Origin: a virus | IMG/VR virus record: IMGVR_UViG_3300013104_000011 | Location: 1-45,376 of that record | Reading direction: 5' to 3' (one strand) | Length of the DNA: 45,376 nt | Shown here: positions 23,679 through 32,832 of the stretch, one piece after another | Layout: every line of letters starts with the position of its first letter | How positions within the stretch are numbered: the stretch's first letter is position 1 | Notes under the pieces: model-generated | Database searches by the model: none | What the model saw: the letters and a program-made list of their open reading frames with translations, nothing else | Told to the model about the DNA's origin: nothing | Program-made: the position numbers and the translations under genes

Positions 23679-25294
23679 CGCTTTTGAATCTTACTGACAT
23701 CCAAGAGGATGCTGACGCCACACCCGAGTTGTTTAATAGTCGGTTTGACGCTATTGCTAATGTAATTAATGGGCACATAGACTCGTCTAATCTGGCCGAC
23801 GGTGCTGTGACCACTTCCAAAATTGCTGATGGAGCAGTTACTCTATCTAAGCTGGATACCGTTACTGCCGGTAATGCTACCGGGGGCTGGTTGCCCCTAT
23901 CTGCCGCTCCCGGAACTGTGACAGCTAATGGAAACCATTCCTATTCCGTACTATTTAATAATACCGACCTGACCTCTTCTTTGACTAAGGGTATGAGGTT
24001 AAAGTTTACTAGAAGCGTGGCCGCTCCTACTCAATGTACGTCCCTAAACGGAACGACACAGTATTACTCTAAGACCTCACCTTCAGGGATGACGTTTACC
24101 GATGACTTTGTTGTTAGTGCGTGGGTAAAGCTGACAAGTTATAACGGTGCAATTAATCAAATTGCATCGAGATACAACAACACAAGTGGCTGGCAGTTTC
24201 GTATAAGTACTAGTGGACAAGTAGAGATGTATGGCTTTAATGCAAGCGGTTCTAACTTTAGTGGCGTGAGTTCATACCAATCCATCCCCCTCAATAAATG
24301 GGTGCACGTTACTGCACAACTTGATATGTCCGCCTTCACGGCAACTACAACAACAAGTTACATAATGATTGACGGGGTCGATGTTCCCGTTACAGTGGCG
24401 AGAGCTGGAACAAATCCGACAGCCTTAATCCAGGCTGGCAACCTTGAAATAGGGGGCACGAATGGTGGCACTCTACCCTTTAACGGCAAAATCGCCCAAG
24501 TCGCTATCTATTCAGCTAAAGTCACCCAGGCTACTATCCTAGCGTCTATGAACCAGACATTAAGTGGTTCAGAAACCTCGCTCGTATCGGCCTATTCCTT
24601 CAATAACTCTATAAACGACCTAAACGCTAATGCTAACAACCTAACAGCTAATGGCACAGCCGTGGCTACGAACGCCGACTCCCCCTTCAGTAATGATACC
24701 GCAGGACAACTAAATTACGGGATAGTCCAGGCTATTACCTACTCCCCCCCTAACACCACAGTAGTTGTCCAAACCCCAGAACAGGGTTCTCTACCTACTA
24801 GTGGGACTATAAGTTCTGTTAGTTATTCGGGACAAAAAGTACCCTACGGTTTCCCATCACAGAAGATTAAATGGTCTGTAGAAAGCTGGTCGTATTCGGC
24901 TAGAAGCGTTGCTATTGGCAGTGTGTCTCACTGGACATCTTCCTTATTGACTGTATCGGTTCCGATTGGAGCTTGGAAGATAGGATATATCCAAAACTCA
25001 GACTTTATATCGACTGTATCAGGCTCACGTAATGGCTCCTGGGTATTGGGCGATAGCACCTATCTTAGTGCCGGAACGGGCGGTAATACTATCCATCCGT
25101 TAGTCACACACCAATTCACGGCTGGCTCTACTGATGGGATTGGGTCAACGAGTAGTAATACTGATATTGAAATCCCCACATCATCCGTTTTCACCCTATA
25201 TGGTCAGATATATTCCGCCACTGGCTCAGAATCATTTACTGTTAGCCCAAACAATAACCCAACAAGACTATTCGCCGAGAATGCCTACTTATAA
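23675..25294 (+). CDS. Tail fibre-like protein with LamG-type domain
   Basis: 539 residues. The N-terminal 40 residues (DADATPELFNSRFDAIANVIN) are shared with the protein at 25309-25776, so they may be a common virion-attachment module. Next come GAVT-S-K repeats as in many fibres, then a concanavalin/LamG-like domain (about 110-300; YYSKTSPSGMTFTDDFVVSAW, KWVHVTAQLD, IGGTNGG) that probably binds glycans. The start overlaps the nozzle gene stop (ATGA). Host recognition is inferred. Confidence 0.78.
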   Translation: MTLLNLTDIQEDADATPELFNSRFDAIANVINGHIDSSNLADGAVTTSKIADGAVTLSKLDTVTAGNATGGWLPLSAAPGTVTANGNHSYSVLFNNTDLTSSLTKGMRLKFTRSVAAPTQCTSLNGTTQYYSKTSPSGMTFTDDFVVSAWVKLTSYNGAINQIASRYNNTSGWQFRISTSGQVEMYGFNASGSNFSGVSSYQSIPLNKWVHVTAQLDMSAFTATTTTSYIMIDGVDVPVTVARAGTNPTALIQAGNLEIGGTNGGTLPFNGKIAQVAIYSAKVTQATILASMNQTLSGSETSLVSAYSFNNSINDLNANANNLTANGTAVATNADSPFSNDTAGQLNYGIVQAITYSPPNTTVVVQTPEQGSLPTSGTISSVSYSGQKVPYGFPSQKIKWSVESWSYSARSVAIGSVSHWTSSLLTVSVPIGAWKIGYIQNSDFISTVSGSRNGSWVLGDSTYLSAGTGGNTIHPLVTHQFTAGSTDGIGSTSSNTDIEIPTSSVFTLYGQIYSATGSESFTVSPNNNPTRLFAENAYL

Positions 25295-25296
25295 GG

Positions 25297-25302
25297 TATA
25301 AT
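25297..25302 (+). promoter_or_regulatory. -10 element of a leaderless promoter
   Basis: Consensus TATAAT, then GTAGAT and ATG 25309. The -35 region is poor. Spacing is the same as at 6435, 8124 and 41567. Confidence 0.6.
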
Positions 25303-25308
25303 GTAGAT

Positions 25309-25776
25309 ATGTTAGTAAACGTACCCAACATAAACCAGGATGACGATGCCACTCCCGAACTGTTCAACAGTAGATTTGCTGATATCGTTAATGTCCTAAA
25401 CGGCAACATAGACGCCTCTAACATCCAGGACAACTCAGTCACCTATAGCAAGATGGCACTAGACGACGCTGATATCCCGATAGCTAAGTTGGATTTAACT
25501 CCTGGTACCTCATCTGGGGCAACCAGAGACCAGGGCTCGATAAAAATTGGCACATTTTTACTTCAATGGGGGGAATCTGATATTGCCAACTCCGGCACAA
25601 CCGTCACCTTCACCCAAGCCTATGCCACCAATCCCACCGTCATCCTAACTATAAAAGACCCCAACTCCCAGCAACCGTGGTTGACCGCAAAGTCCACTAC
25701 TACCTTCACCGCCAAACAACCCTTTGTGACCACTCCTCTATCCGTGGAATGGGTAGCTATAGGAAAGGCCGCCTAA
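25309..25776 (+). CDS. Second fibre-like protein sharing the N-terminal module
   Basis: 155 residues. DDDATPELFNSRFADIVNVLNG matches the module at the start of the preceding fibre. The remainder is a beta-rich tip (FLLQWGESDIANSGTTVTFTQAY, NPTVILTIKD) like the knob domains that end many short fibres. The paralogy suggests duplication of the anchor with different tips. No ribosome site; leaderless start. The stop overlaps the next gene. Confidence 0.72.
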   Translation: MLVNVPNINQDDDATPELFNSRFADIVNVLNGNIDASNIQDNSVTYSKMALDDADIPIAKLDLTPGTSSGATRDQGSIKIGTFLLQWGESDIANSGTTVTFTQAYATNPTVILTIKDPNSQQPWLTAKSTTTFTAKQPFVTTPLSVEWVAIGKAA

Positions 25777-25943
25777 TGAGTTTATCGACTATTACACTTT
25801 CACCCAACATGAGTTACGCAGACCTGATTAATGCCCTTAACCAGAACTTTTCGCTACTAGAGAACGCTAATCGGACACTAATTATCAGGGACAATACGGG
25901 TACACCTCGAATAGTAATCGGTTATCTCCAAAATGGGTTTTAG
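25776..25943 (+). CDS. Small protein between fibre genes
   Basis: 55 residues from ATG 25776 (TAATG overlap). A longer frame from 25677 is open but would lie within the fibre gene. Sequence SYADLINALNQNFSLLENANRTLIIRDNTG resembles the neck of other fibre N-termini, so it may be an assembly partner or a detached module. It ends directly before the next ATG. Confidence 0.6.
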   Translation: MSLSTITLSPNMSYADLINALNQNFSLLENANRTLIIRDNTGTPRIVIGYLQNGF

Positions 25944-26750
25944 ATGGTCAGGACAGACAATTCTGACTACGGGTTCCTAGTATCCCAACTTGGCGTAGAC
26001 GTAACTTCGGCGGCTGACCAACAGCTTATAACGGCCTCCTCGTGGAAGAATATGATGATTCACTCCACCGGGACTGTTTCGGTGCCGTTCGGTTCGACGG
26101 TTGATATTGAACACGACCTGGGCTATCCGCCAATGTGGTTAGTGTGGCAGGTAAACTCGGGAGAGTCCCATCTTATTAACACTACCGTTTCCGAAGCCAG
26201 GATGACCTCCACGGAACTTTCCCTGACTAACGACTTCCTATCAACTGGCCCCGTTACTTTGAGATATTACATCTACCGCATACCCATTAATCAGAACTTC
26301 ACCGCACCGATATATAAGACCTCAGAGATAGACTATCTACAGAAGGACAAGGATATAGGTATTAAGGTTATGAAGCCGGGCAAGAAATACACCTCTACCG
26401 ACCTACGGGACTACAACTATCATTCGGGTACCCGTTCTCCAATGATTCATTCTGTTACTTACGGGGCTACGACTAATCAAACTTTCACCGACCCGTCAGG
26501 GGGCTCCAGAAGTGGTAATTTCCTAAGATACACCAATAATCTAGGCTATGTACCCATATTCTTCGGCTTCTACAGCGGTGATAATCAGATTTGGACTTCT
26601 CTGTTTGGCCCGGAACAGTCACCACCAAAGCTTTTCGTCTTCAACAATGGCGATATGGCTATCCAAACAATCTCCGCAGGCCAGTACGGAAGTATTGTAG
26701 CCTTTAAAGACCCTTATTCCGTGGGTGATGTGCAGGAGATAACGGTATGA
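25944..26750 (+). CDS. Virion-associated beta-rich protein
   Basis: 268 residues starting directly after the previous TAG. SVPFGSTVDIEHDLGYPPMWLVWQV and a later NNLGYVPIFFGFYSGDNQIW show a duplicated HxLGYxP motif within the protein, also echoed in the next gene (INHGYTYRPASFVH). This suggests two or three copies of one beta domain. Likely tail or fibre component; unrecognised family. Confidence 0.62.
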   Translation: MVRTDNSDYGFLVSQLGVDVTSAADQQLITASSWKNMMIHSTGTVSVPFGSTVDIEHDLGYPPMWLVWQVNSGESHLINTTVSEARMTSTELSLTNDFLSTGPVTLRYYIYRIPINQNFTAPIYKTSEIDYLQKDKDIGIKVMKPGKKYTSTDLRDYNYHSGTRSPMIHSVTYGATTNQTFTDPSGGSRSGNFLRYTNNLGYVPIFFGFYSGDNQIWTSLFGPEQSPPKLFVFNNGDMAIQTISAGQYGSIVAFKDPYSVGDVQEITV

Positions 26751-27178
26751 GCGAAAACTGGGGGATAAAGATTTCTCTACCGGGGATAGATGTTACAAAG
26801 GCTACCCCCGAACAGTGTGTCATTCACTCTCAGTATGATACCCACAAGATTAATGACCACGCCTCTCCGGCTCACTATGGGGTGATTCATGTCACCGTTC
26901 AGAATGAACCAGCTACTAACAGTACCACTAACGTCCTAAAAATAAACCACGGGTATACCTATCGTCCGGCTTCCTTCGTGCATATAAATGACCCGCTTCA
27001 AGGGTCGTCACCATACGGATTAACTGGCTCATACTTTATAGGAGGTGGTAACTTCTTGAACGCCTACACTACAGGCACCCAGTTCAGGGTTGATTTAGTC
27101 AAGGGGGGATTCGGAGTGCCTATGGTCGGGGAACAGTTTACTATCCGTTACTATCTCTTTGCGGAAGAGGCAACTTAA
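26747..27178 (+). CDS. Virion-associated protein related to the preceding gene
   Basis: 143 residues, start overlapping the previous stop (ATGA). The segment TNVLKINHGYTYRPASFVHIND corresponds to the HxLGYxP motif of the gene before, so the two may be paralogous beta domains. Last gene of the fibre cluster before a new promoter. Confidence 0.6.
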   Translation: MSENWGIKISLPGIDVTKATPEQCVIHSQYDTHKINDHASPAHYGVIHVTVQNEPATNSTTNVLKINHGYTYRPASFVHINDPLQGSSPYGLTGSYFIGGGNFLNAYTTGTQFRVDLVKGGFGVPMVGEQFTIRYYLFAEEAT

Positions 27179-27187
27179 TGGTATTAT
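27159..27187 (+). promoter_or_regulatory. Promoter of the ejection-protein genes
   Basis: TTGCGG (27159-27164), 17-base spacer, TATTAT (27182-27187), eight bases to ATG 27196. Predicted leader is at most one or two bases. Confidence 0.55.
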
Positions 27188-27195
27188 AGGTCTAT

Positions 27196-27927
27196 ATGCC
27201 AGCTCCAGTAGTACAGAATCTAGATGATATCCTCGCATCCTTGTCTCCGGCCTACTCGGGTCAGGAGCAAGTTATCGGTCAGCAACAGGCCGCTCTTCCC
27301 GGTAAATATGATGCTGAAAGACAAGCACTTGGAGCTGAAAAGACCAATACGTTCCGAGACATAAACACTGGGGCTAACTCTAAGGGACTGGCTTTTTCGG
27401 GAATCCCAGAGGCCGAACAAGCTCGTTATTTGGGCGAGAAGTACCTTCCCGGTCTTACTAATCTGACAACTCAGCAGAATACTGAAGGTCTTACCCTATC
27501 CGGTCAGCTTGCCTCTCTGGAGAGTGATAAGCGTTTAAGGGCGTTAGATACTCAGAATACTCAGCAAAAAGCTCTGTCCGACTGGCAGAACGCTCAGGAG
27601 CTACAGCAAGAACAGGAAGCCTTCGATAAATGGAAGACTGCCAACGACCAGGCATTCCAGTTGAAGCTGGAGGGTATGAAAGAGTCCTATGGTGCCTCCC
27701 AGGCGGCCGCTTCTCCCCTTACGCAGACCCAGACTGCGGCGGCTATACGCTCTGAGCTTGAAAGGGTTAAGGGCTCGGACGGACACGTTGCACCTTCTGA
27801 TTTGGCTACAGCTTACAATGACTGGGTTGGCTCGGGCTATGACCCGAATAGTTTCTGGAAAAACTTCCAGGGATACTGGAATCCTAAGCAGGGCAACTAC
27901 AAGCAACAGTTTAATGCGGCGAGGTAA
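27196..27927 (+). CDS. Internal virion (ejection-type) helical protein
   Basis: 243 residues, Gln/Ala/Glu-rich, almost wholly helical or coiled coil (QQQAALPGKYDAERQALGA, ALSDWQNAQELQQEQEAFD). It directly precedes the 1050-residue protein, the arrangement seen for internal core proteins of short-tailed phages that are ejected with DNA. No catalytic motif. Function is inferred from composition and position. Confidence 0.62.
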   Translation: MPAPVVQNLDDILASLSPAYSGQEQVIGQQQAALPGKYDAERQALGAEKTNTFRDINTGANSKGLAFSGIPEAEQARYLGEKYLPGLTNLTTQQNTEGLTLSGQLASLESDKRLRALDTQNTQQKALSDWQNAQELQQEQEAFDKWKTANDQAFQLKLEGMKESYGASQAAASPLTQTQTAAAIRSELERVKGSDGHVAPSDLATAYNDWVGSGYDPNSFWKNFQGYWNPKQGNYKQQFNAAR

Positions 27928-27929
27928 TC

Positions 27930-30900
27930 ATGCCGTATCAATCAATTTTTGGAGCTAACCGTCCGGCCGGACAGAGCCCTAACCTTACCCGAGTTTTAAA
28001 AGGCAAGACAAATCCTTTTGACGCTGATTTCCACCCACGAACACCACAGGAGATAGCTAGCGATAGGGCAGTTATTAATGCTAGGGTTGCAAAAATGCCC
28101 AAACCCAAGTTGAGCGATGTCCAACAGTCTATAACTAATGCTAAAATGCCCCAGGCTCATAAGAGCCTTCTCCAACACGCACTTAGCGTGGTACATGGAG
28201 CCGGTAGCGTTGGTACAGCAGTTGGTAGAGAGTTCGAGCGTTCAGCCGGACGAGTAGGTGTATCCTTAATCGCCAACCCACTTCTACATGTCACTGGTCA
28301 TTCAGCGGTTAGCGAACAGGACTTAACGAAAATCCCTGGCGGCAGGAAGATTTTTGGGTCTGAACCTATTCAAAGTTATCAGGCTGAGATGAAACAACAT
28401 GGTGGCGGCCCAAAGGGAACAGCGGCAGTCCTAGCATCTCTCACAGGAGATGTGTCTAATGTGGTCGGTCCGGGGGCTATAGTCAAGAGCGCAAAAGCAG
28501 TGAAGGGTATAAAAACTGCCCGAACCGCAAAGGAAGCCGCAACGGCCGCTCGTGAGGCTAAAGCCGCCCAAGAAGCCAATAAGATTACCAATCCTTCCAG
28601 GATGCTTAATACGGCAAAGGGCAATAAGCTGACTTTTCACCAGTCCAGATATAATGATTTAGAAAAAGAGAAGCAGAACATCCTCAAGAATCCTACCGTC
28701 CATAAAACCAATCTCCCCACCGGTGAAGGTACCACACCTCAATTAATGGGTGATACTAAGTTTGCGGCAAACCGTGAGTCTAGACAAGTTAGAGTCAAAA
28801 CAGGAACTACTAGGGAGACGGAGGCCTCTATCGCTGTATCAAGGGTTCCTAGATTACGGGAAATAATGAGGGAGCAGAGATTCCTAAAACAGCATATAGG
28901 GGAACTAAAGATAGCTAACCCATCGGAGTCAAAGGACATAGCTAAAGAAGCTGAAAAAATATCTCCCACCCTTAATACTAAGACCGGGGTCAATGAACAT
29001 GAGGCCATACAGTCCTTAGACGAAATTGGTGGTAGGCCCAGTAATCAGGGCGGTAGAGTAGCCCGTGCCAAGCAAGGCTTAGCCGCTGGGCTCGGTACTA
29101 AAGTGACTGCCATACGCAAAATAGGCACTAAATCAGCTCAAGAGCTTGCTGATAGGGTTGAGGCGATACGTAACACCCATCAGGGTCTCCGGGCTGACTA
29201 TGAACGGGCTATACCTAATGTCCTCGAACTTAAAAAGAATGAGGTAGGTAATTTCTTTGACCACGTAGAAAAAGGCGTAGCTCCTATTAATGATAAGGTC
29301 AGGAAAGCTGGTGAGGAGTGGAAAGCTCTGTCGCCTACAATCCGCCAGGACGCCCTAAATGCTAATGTTAAAGTAGGCCATCAGATGAACTTCCTACCAC
29401 ATTCCTATGATTGGAACGCTATTGAGAAAAATCCAGAAAAATACGATAAAATCTTACGGCAAGTTGTTAAGAATGGTGACGCCAAGAATGTCACGGAAGC
29501 CAGGGATTTGGTTGATAGCTTTCGTAATACTACTGGTGGCCCGAATAGGTTTGGACACTTCGAGTTATCCAGGAAACTGAATGTGGATGGCTACTCGAAA
29601 GACCTGCACTCTATCAGAAACTACATAGACCTGGCCGCAAAGCGAACGGCTGAAGCGACTCATCTAGGTGCCAAGAATGAACATGCGGTTCAGTTGATTA
29701 ATGGTATACGTAAAGAAAAGGGCAACTTCATCACGGCCCGGGACGCTGTTAGGAACTTTCTACACAATCCCGACCAGTCTGGAACTATCGCTAGAGGTTC
29801 TGGCAAGGTGAGAGCAGTTTACGGTGCCGCTCGTCTTCCAACTGCCGCTATAGCCCACTTAGCCCAACCTACTAACATAGCCGTTAGGACTAACACGGTT
29901 AAAGCGGCCCGGGCTCTATTCACCAGTCTCAGCAAGAAAAGCAGACAGTTCGCTAAAGAATCTGGAGTAATCCATCCTTCTGAACTCCATGGCCTAAAAG
30001 AACAAACGACTGGCGTAGAGGGTAAATTTGGGAAAGTCACTGCTCCGGGGTTAATCCATGTAATGCGGTGGGGTAGAACCGTAGCCGCTAATGCTGGTAG
30101 GCATTATGGTAACGCTCTGGCAAAGGCCGGGAAAGTTGATGAGCTACGTAAGTTGGGGGTAAAGGGTGATATAGGCAAACAACTCACTAAGGAACAGGAA
30201 TACCAAGCCGCTCGAGGAGTAGTCAATGATACCTACTTCAGTCGTTCCCGAGCCGAAACTCCGATTAAAGCTGAAACTACTGCCGGTAGAAACATCGGAC
30301 AGTACCGCCTCGCTTATGCATACAGACAGACAGGCTTTATCTACAAACACGTAATCCAGGAAGCTAAGAATGGTAACATTCGTCCCTTAATCAGATACCT
30401 GGGAGTATCTGCTCCTATTGGAGCGGCAACAACAGTTGCTAGACGCAAGATAGGTGGTTCTAAAGAAGATACTAAAGGCACACTTATAGACGCTATCGGA
30501 GCTCTAGGTGGGCTCCCAGGTGAGACAGCTATGCAGGTTGCCAGGTACGGCTCACACCTAACTACGGCTCCTGGTAGACAGCAAGCGGCCCAGACTGTGG
30601 CCGGAGTTGTGGCCCCGGTAGCCGGTGAGGCTGTGAGAGCTTATGAAGCCCTGGGCAGCAGAAAGAAGACAAATCAGTATGCGGCAGGACTCATCCCGGT
30701 AGGCGGTAAACAGGTGGCTAATGCCGCTTTCCCGACAGGTTCCAAGAGCAGTAGGTATGTTAAAGCTGAAAATCCTGCGGTTGATAAAGAACTCAAAAGA
30801 TTAAAGGAGAATATTGACGATACCGCTATTACTGGTGCTTCAACTTCTCGGGCCAAGAAACTCAGCAAGCAAGACTATGAACTGTATACTCATGCCTCAG

Positions 30901-31082
30901 CTGGCTTGTTCGCAGACAGGATGTCGGAACACCTCAACGACCCCAACTACACCAAAATGAGTGACGCTGATAAAAAAGCTAAAGTAAAGGCTACCCTCAG
31001 ACAGGCTCGGGCTGATGTACTAGACCACTTTCTCGGCAAGCCTCAGCACAAAAAAGGCACAACGATAGAGGGATATAAGTGA
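27930..31082 (+). CDS. Large internal virion / ejection-type protein
   Basis: 1050 residues from ATG 27930 behind GAGGTAATC. Long helical segments, an Ala/Lys-rich stretch (about 185-215), and a hydrophobic Gly/Ala-rich part about 800-900 (YLGVSAPIGAATTVARR, GALGGLPGETAMQVARYG) that could insert in a membrane. Size, helical content and last position among virion genes resemble the large internal proteins that form a channel for DNA entry. No lytic transglycosylase motif was found. The stop overlaps the next GTG start. Confidence 0.68.
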   Translation: MPYQSIFGANRPAGQSPNLTRVLKGKTNPFDADFHPRTPQEIASDRAVINARVAKMPKPKLSDVQQSITNAKMPQAHKSLLQHALSVVHGAGSVGTAVGREFERSAGRVGVSLIANPLLHVTGHSAVSEQDLTKIPGGRKIFGSEPIQSYQAEMKQHGGGPKGTAAVLASLTGDVSNVVGPGAIVKSAKAVKGIKTARTAKEAATAAREAKAAQEANKITNPSRMLNTAKGNKLTFHQSRYNDLEKEKQNILKNPTVHKTNLPTGEGTTPQLMGDTKFAANRESRQVRVKTGTTRETEASIAVSRVPRLREIMREQRFLKQHIGELKIANPSESKDIAKEAEKISPTLNTKTGVNEHEAIQSLDEIGGRPSNQGGRVARAKQGLAAGLGTKVTAIRKIGTKSAQELADRVEAIRNTHQGLRADYERAIPNVLELKKNEVGNFFDHVEKGVAPINDKVRKAGEEWKALSPTIRQDALNANVKVGHQMNFLPHSYDWNAIEKNPEKYDKILRQVVKNGDAKNVTEARDLVDSFRNTTGGPNRFGHFELSRKLNVDGYSKDLHSIRNYIDLAAKRTAEATHLGAKNEHAVQLINGIRKEKGNFITARDAVRNFLHNPDQSGTIARGSGKVRAVYGAARLPTAAIAHLAQPTNIAVRTNTVKAARALFTSLSKKSRQFAKESGVIHPSELHGLKEQTTGVEGKFGKVTAPGLIHVMRWGRTVAANAGRHYGNALAKAGKVDELRKLGVKGDIGKQLTKEQEYQAARGVVNDTYFSRSRAETPIKAETTAGRNIGQYRLAYAYRQTGFIYKHVIQEAKNGNIRPLIRYLGVSAPIGAATTVARRKIGGSKEDTKGTLIDAIGALGGLPGETAMQVARYGSHLTTAPGRQQAAQTVAGVVAPVAGEAVRAYEALGSRKKTNQYAAGLIPVGGKQVANAAFPTGSKSSRYVKAENPAVDKELKRLKENIDDTAITGASTSRAKKLSKQDYELYTHASAGLFADRMSEHLNDPNYTKMSDADKKAKVKATLRQARADVLDHFLGKPQHKKGTTIEGYK

Positions 31083-31525
31083 ATTTAAAACAACTACACC
31101 CCTACCTTAACGCCCGGGTTAGGCTTAAAGGCACTGTCAATATTTTACTGGGGCTTTCTCTACTTCTATCAGACCATCTTCCCGGTGGTTTGTCAACTAG
31201 CACAGCGCAGTCCAGCCTGTTAGGGGAGTTTATATCTTTTGACGTGTGGGGGTCGATTTTTCTTATCCTTGGCCTGGGAATAATGTATGGAATACATAGG
31301 GGCAGAGAAGGTTTTCCCCTAACCAGATGGTTTCTAAGGATGTCCCTGTTATACTCTTTCTTCTGGTTCGTGGTACTCATACTAACAGTAATTACGGGTG
31401 AAACAAGAACATCCGCTGTGATGATTCTCTGGGGATATTGGGTCTGGAACCAGTGGCTAGTATCAACCGACCCCGGTTGGGGAGCCCTACCGATAATAAA
31501 GAAGGCGATAGAAAATGGACGCTAG
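31079..31525 (+). CDS. Four-span membrane protein
   Basis: 148 residues from GTG 31079 (GTGA overlap). Four hydrophobic segments: INILLGLSLLL-type at about 20-32, WGSIFLILGLGIMYGIH, SLLYSFFWFVVLILTV and TSAVMILWGYWVWNQWLV. It is the first of the lysis-region genes. It may be a holin or a membrane protein for superinfection control; unrecognised. Confidence 0.65.
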   Translation: MNLKQLHPYLNARVRLKGTVNILLGLSLLLSDHLPGGLSTSTAQSSLLGEFISFDVWGSIFLILGLGIMYGIHRGREGFPLTRWFLRMSLLYSFFWFVVLILTVITGETRTSAVMILWGYWVWNQWLVSTDPGWGALPIIKKAIENGR

Positions 31526-31919
31526 GATATGGGTACCCATTTTAGGTGTTATAATAACTGGGATATTCTCGGTATTTGTAGCCTACATAAATCGGCAGAA
31601 TAAACCAGTTCGAGATATCCTTAAAAATACCAGAATAAAAGGCGACGGCAGTCTAATAGAGGCAATAAGCGTTTTGCAGAAGCAGAGAGAAAAGGACCAA
31701 AAGATATTCGATGAACAGTTGGAGTTTTATCGTAATGAGGTAATTTCTGCTAGAAACGAGGTGAGGAGATGCAAGACCCACATTGATTACTTGGAAAGGC
31801 AGGTGGAGGAACTTAAAGATAGGCTATCACAACATGACGTACAGCTTAAGCAGGATAGACAGAAAGCCAGAGACTACACCAAGGCTGAGAATAAGGCCAG
31901 AATAGACAGTGAAAGATAA
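31515..31919 (+). CDS. Membrane-anchored coiled-coil protein
   Basis: 134 residues. One N-terminal span (WVPILGVIITGIFSVFVAYI) and then a long coiled coil (HIDYLERQVEELKDRLSQHD) with a basic/acidic C-terminus. Similar small proteins occur beside lysin genes in phages of Gram-positive bacteria. Overlaps its upstream neighbour by 11 bases. A lysis accessory role is inferred. Confidence 0.65.
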   Translation: MDARIWVPILGVIITGIFSVFVAYINRQNKPVRDILKNTRIKGDGSLIEAISVLQKQREKDQKIFDEQLEFYRNEVISARNEVRRCKTHIDYLERQVEELKDRLSQHDVQLKQDRQKARDYTKAENKARIDSER

Positions 31920-31963
31920 GATTCTAATTAGTAGCTGGCAAGCCTCCAGGGCAGAGGTCAAGA

Positions 31964-31991
31964 TTGACAAAGAGTCTGGAACTGATACACT
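31964..31991 (+). promoter_or_regulatory. Promoter of the muramidase gene
   Basis: TTGACA (31964-31969), 16-base spacer, TACACT (31986-31991), seven bases to ATG 31999. Again compatible with leaderless initiation. A TATAGT closer to the ATG could be an alternative -10. Confidence 0.6.
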
Positions 31992-31998
31992 ATAGTAA

Positions 31999-32832
31999 AT
32001 GGCACACTTAGAATTTATTGATGTTTCACAGTGGCAGGGAATTATAAATTGGCAAGCGGTTAAAAGTGCTGGCATAGTTGGAGCTGTGGTGAAGATTTCC
32101 GGTGGCGACAGCGGACTTTATTACGATTCACAGGCTTCGGCTAATTACTATGGTGCCAAAAACGCCGGACTGGCAGTAGGTGGTTATCACTTTGCCGGAG
32201 GGGGCAATGCGATTGATGAAGCTAATTATTTCGTAGCTGGTATGAAACCGTTCGCCGAGAATGATGTATTCGTCCTAGACTGGGAAGTCCAACACGCCGA
32301 CCCAGTAGGATGGTGTGACGCCTTCACTCGCAGAGTCCACGACTTAACAGGAGTTTGGCCTATAGTTTATATGAATGGAGCCACCCGCAACGCTTATGAC
32401 TGGACGAGAGTTGCGAAGAACTGTGGTTTCTGGATTGCTTGGTGGGGCCAAGACCCAGAACAGGATTTGCCAGTTTCAGGAGTTTATATAATGCACCAGT
32501 ACACGGATGTAGGTTCAGTCCCCGGTGTTTCCGGGCACGTGGACAGGGATGCCTGGTACTTTGATATTGATACTTGGAATAAATATGGCTGGCATTCACC
32601 AGCTCCCGCCCCTGCTCCAACTCCAACCCCAGTCCCCACACCCGAACCAACCCCGGCACCAGAGCCTCAGCCTACTCCGGAGCCTACCCCTGAACCAATC
32701 CCTACACCAGAACCTAAGCCTGAGCCACAGCCAACCCCAACTCCCGGATTAGATTGGAAACACTTAGTAGCAACTTTGATTGCCGCAATAGCGGCTATAG
32801 TAGCTGCTGTGGGTGTATGGATTCACAGTTAA
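31999..32832 (+). CDS. GH25 muramidase endolysin with proline-rich linker and C-terminal membrane anchor
   Basis: 277 residues. A GH25 lysozyme domain (1-198) shows FIDVSQWQG with Asp8, GGYHF, and FVLDWE with the catalytic pair Asp94 and Glu96. GH25 enzymes cut between N-acetylmuramic acid and N-acetylglucosamine. A Pro/Thr/Glu linker (about 200-250) follows, then a hydrophobic span LVATLIAAIAAIVAAVGVW ending WIHS. There is no wall-binding repeat. A C-terminal membrane anchor is unusual for an endolysin and suggests a virion- or membrane-tethered enzyme or timed release. Confidence 0.92.
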   Translation: MAHLEFIDVSQWQGIINWQAVKSAGIVGAVVKISGGDSGLYYDSQASANYYGAKNAGLAVGGYHFAGGGNAIDEANYFVAGMKPFAENDVFVLDWEVQHADPVGWCDAFTRRVHDLTGVWPIVYMNGATRNAYDWTRVAKNCGFWIAWWGQDPEQDLPVSGVYIMHQYTDVGSVPGVSGHVDRDAWYFDIDTWNKYGWHSPAPAPAPTPTPVPTPEPTPAPEPQPTPEPTPEPIPTPEPKPEPQPTPTPGLDWKHLVATLIAAIAAIVAAVGVWIHS

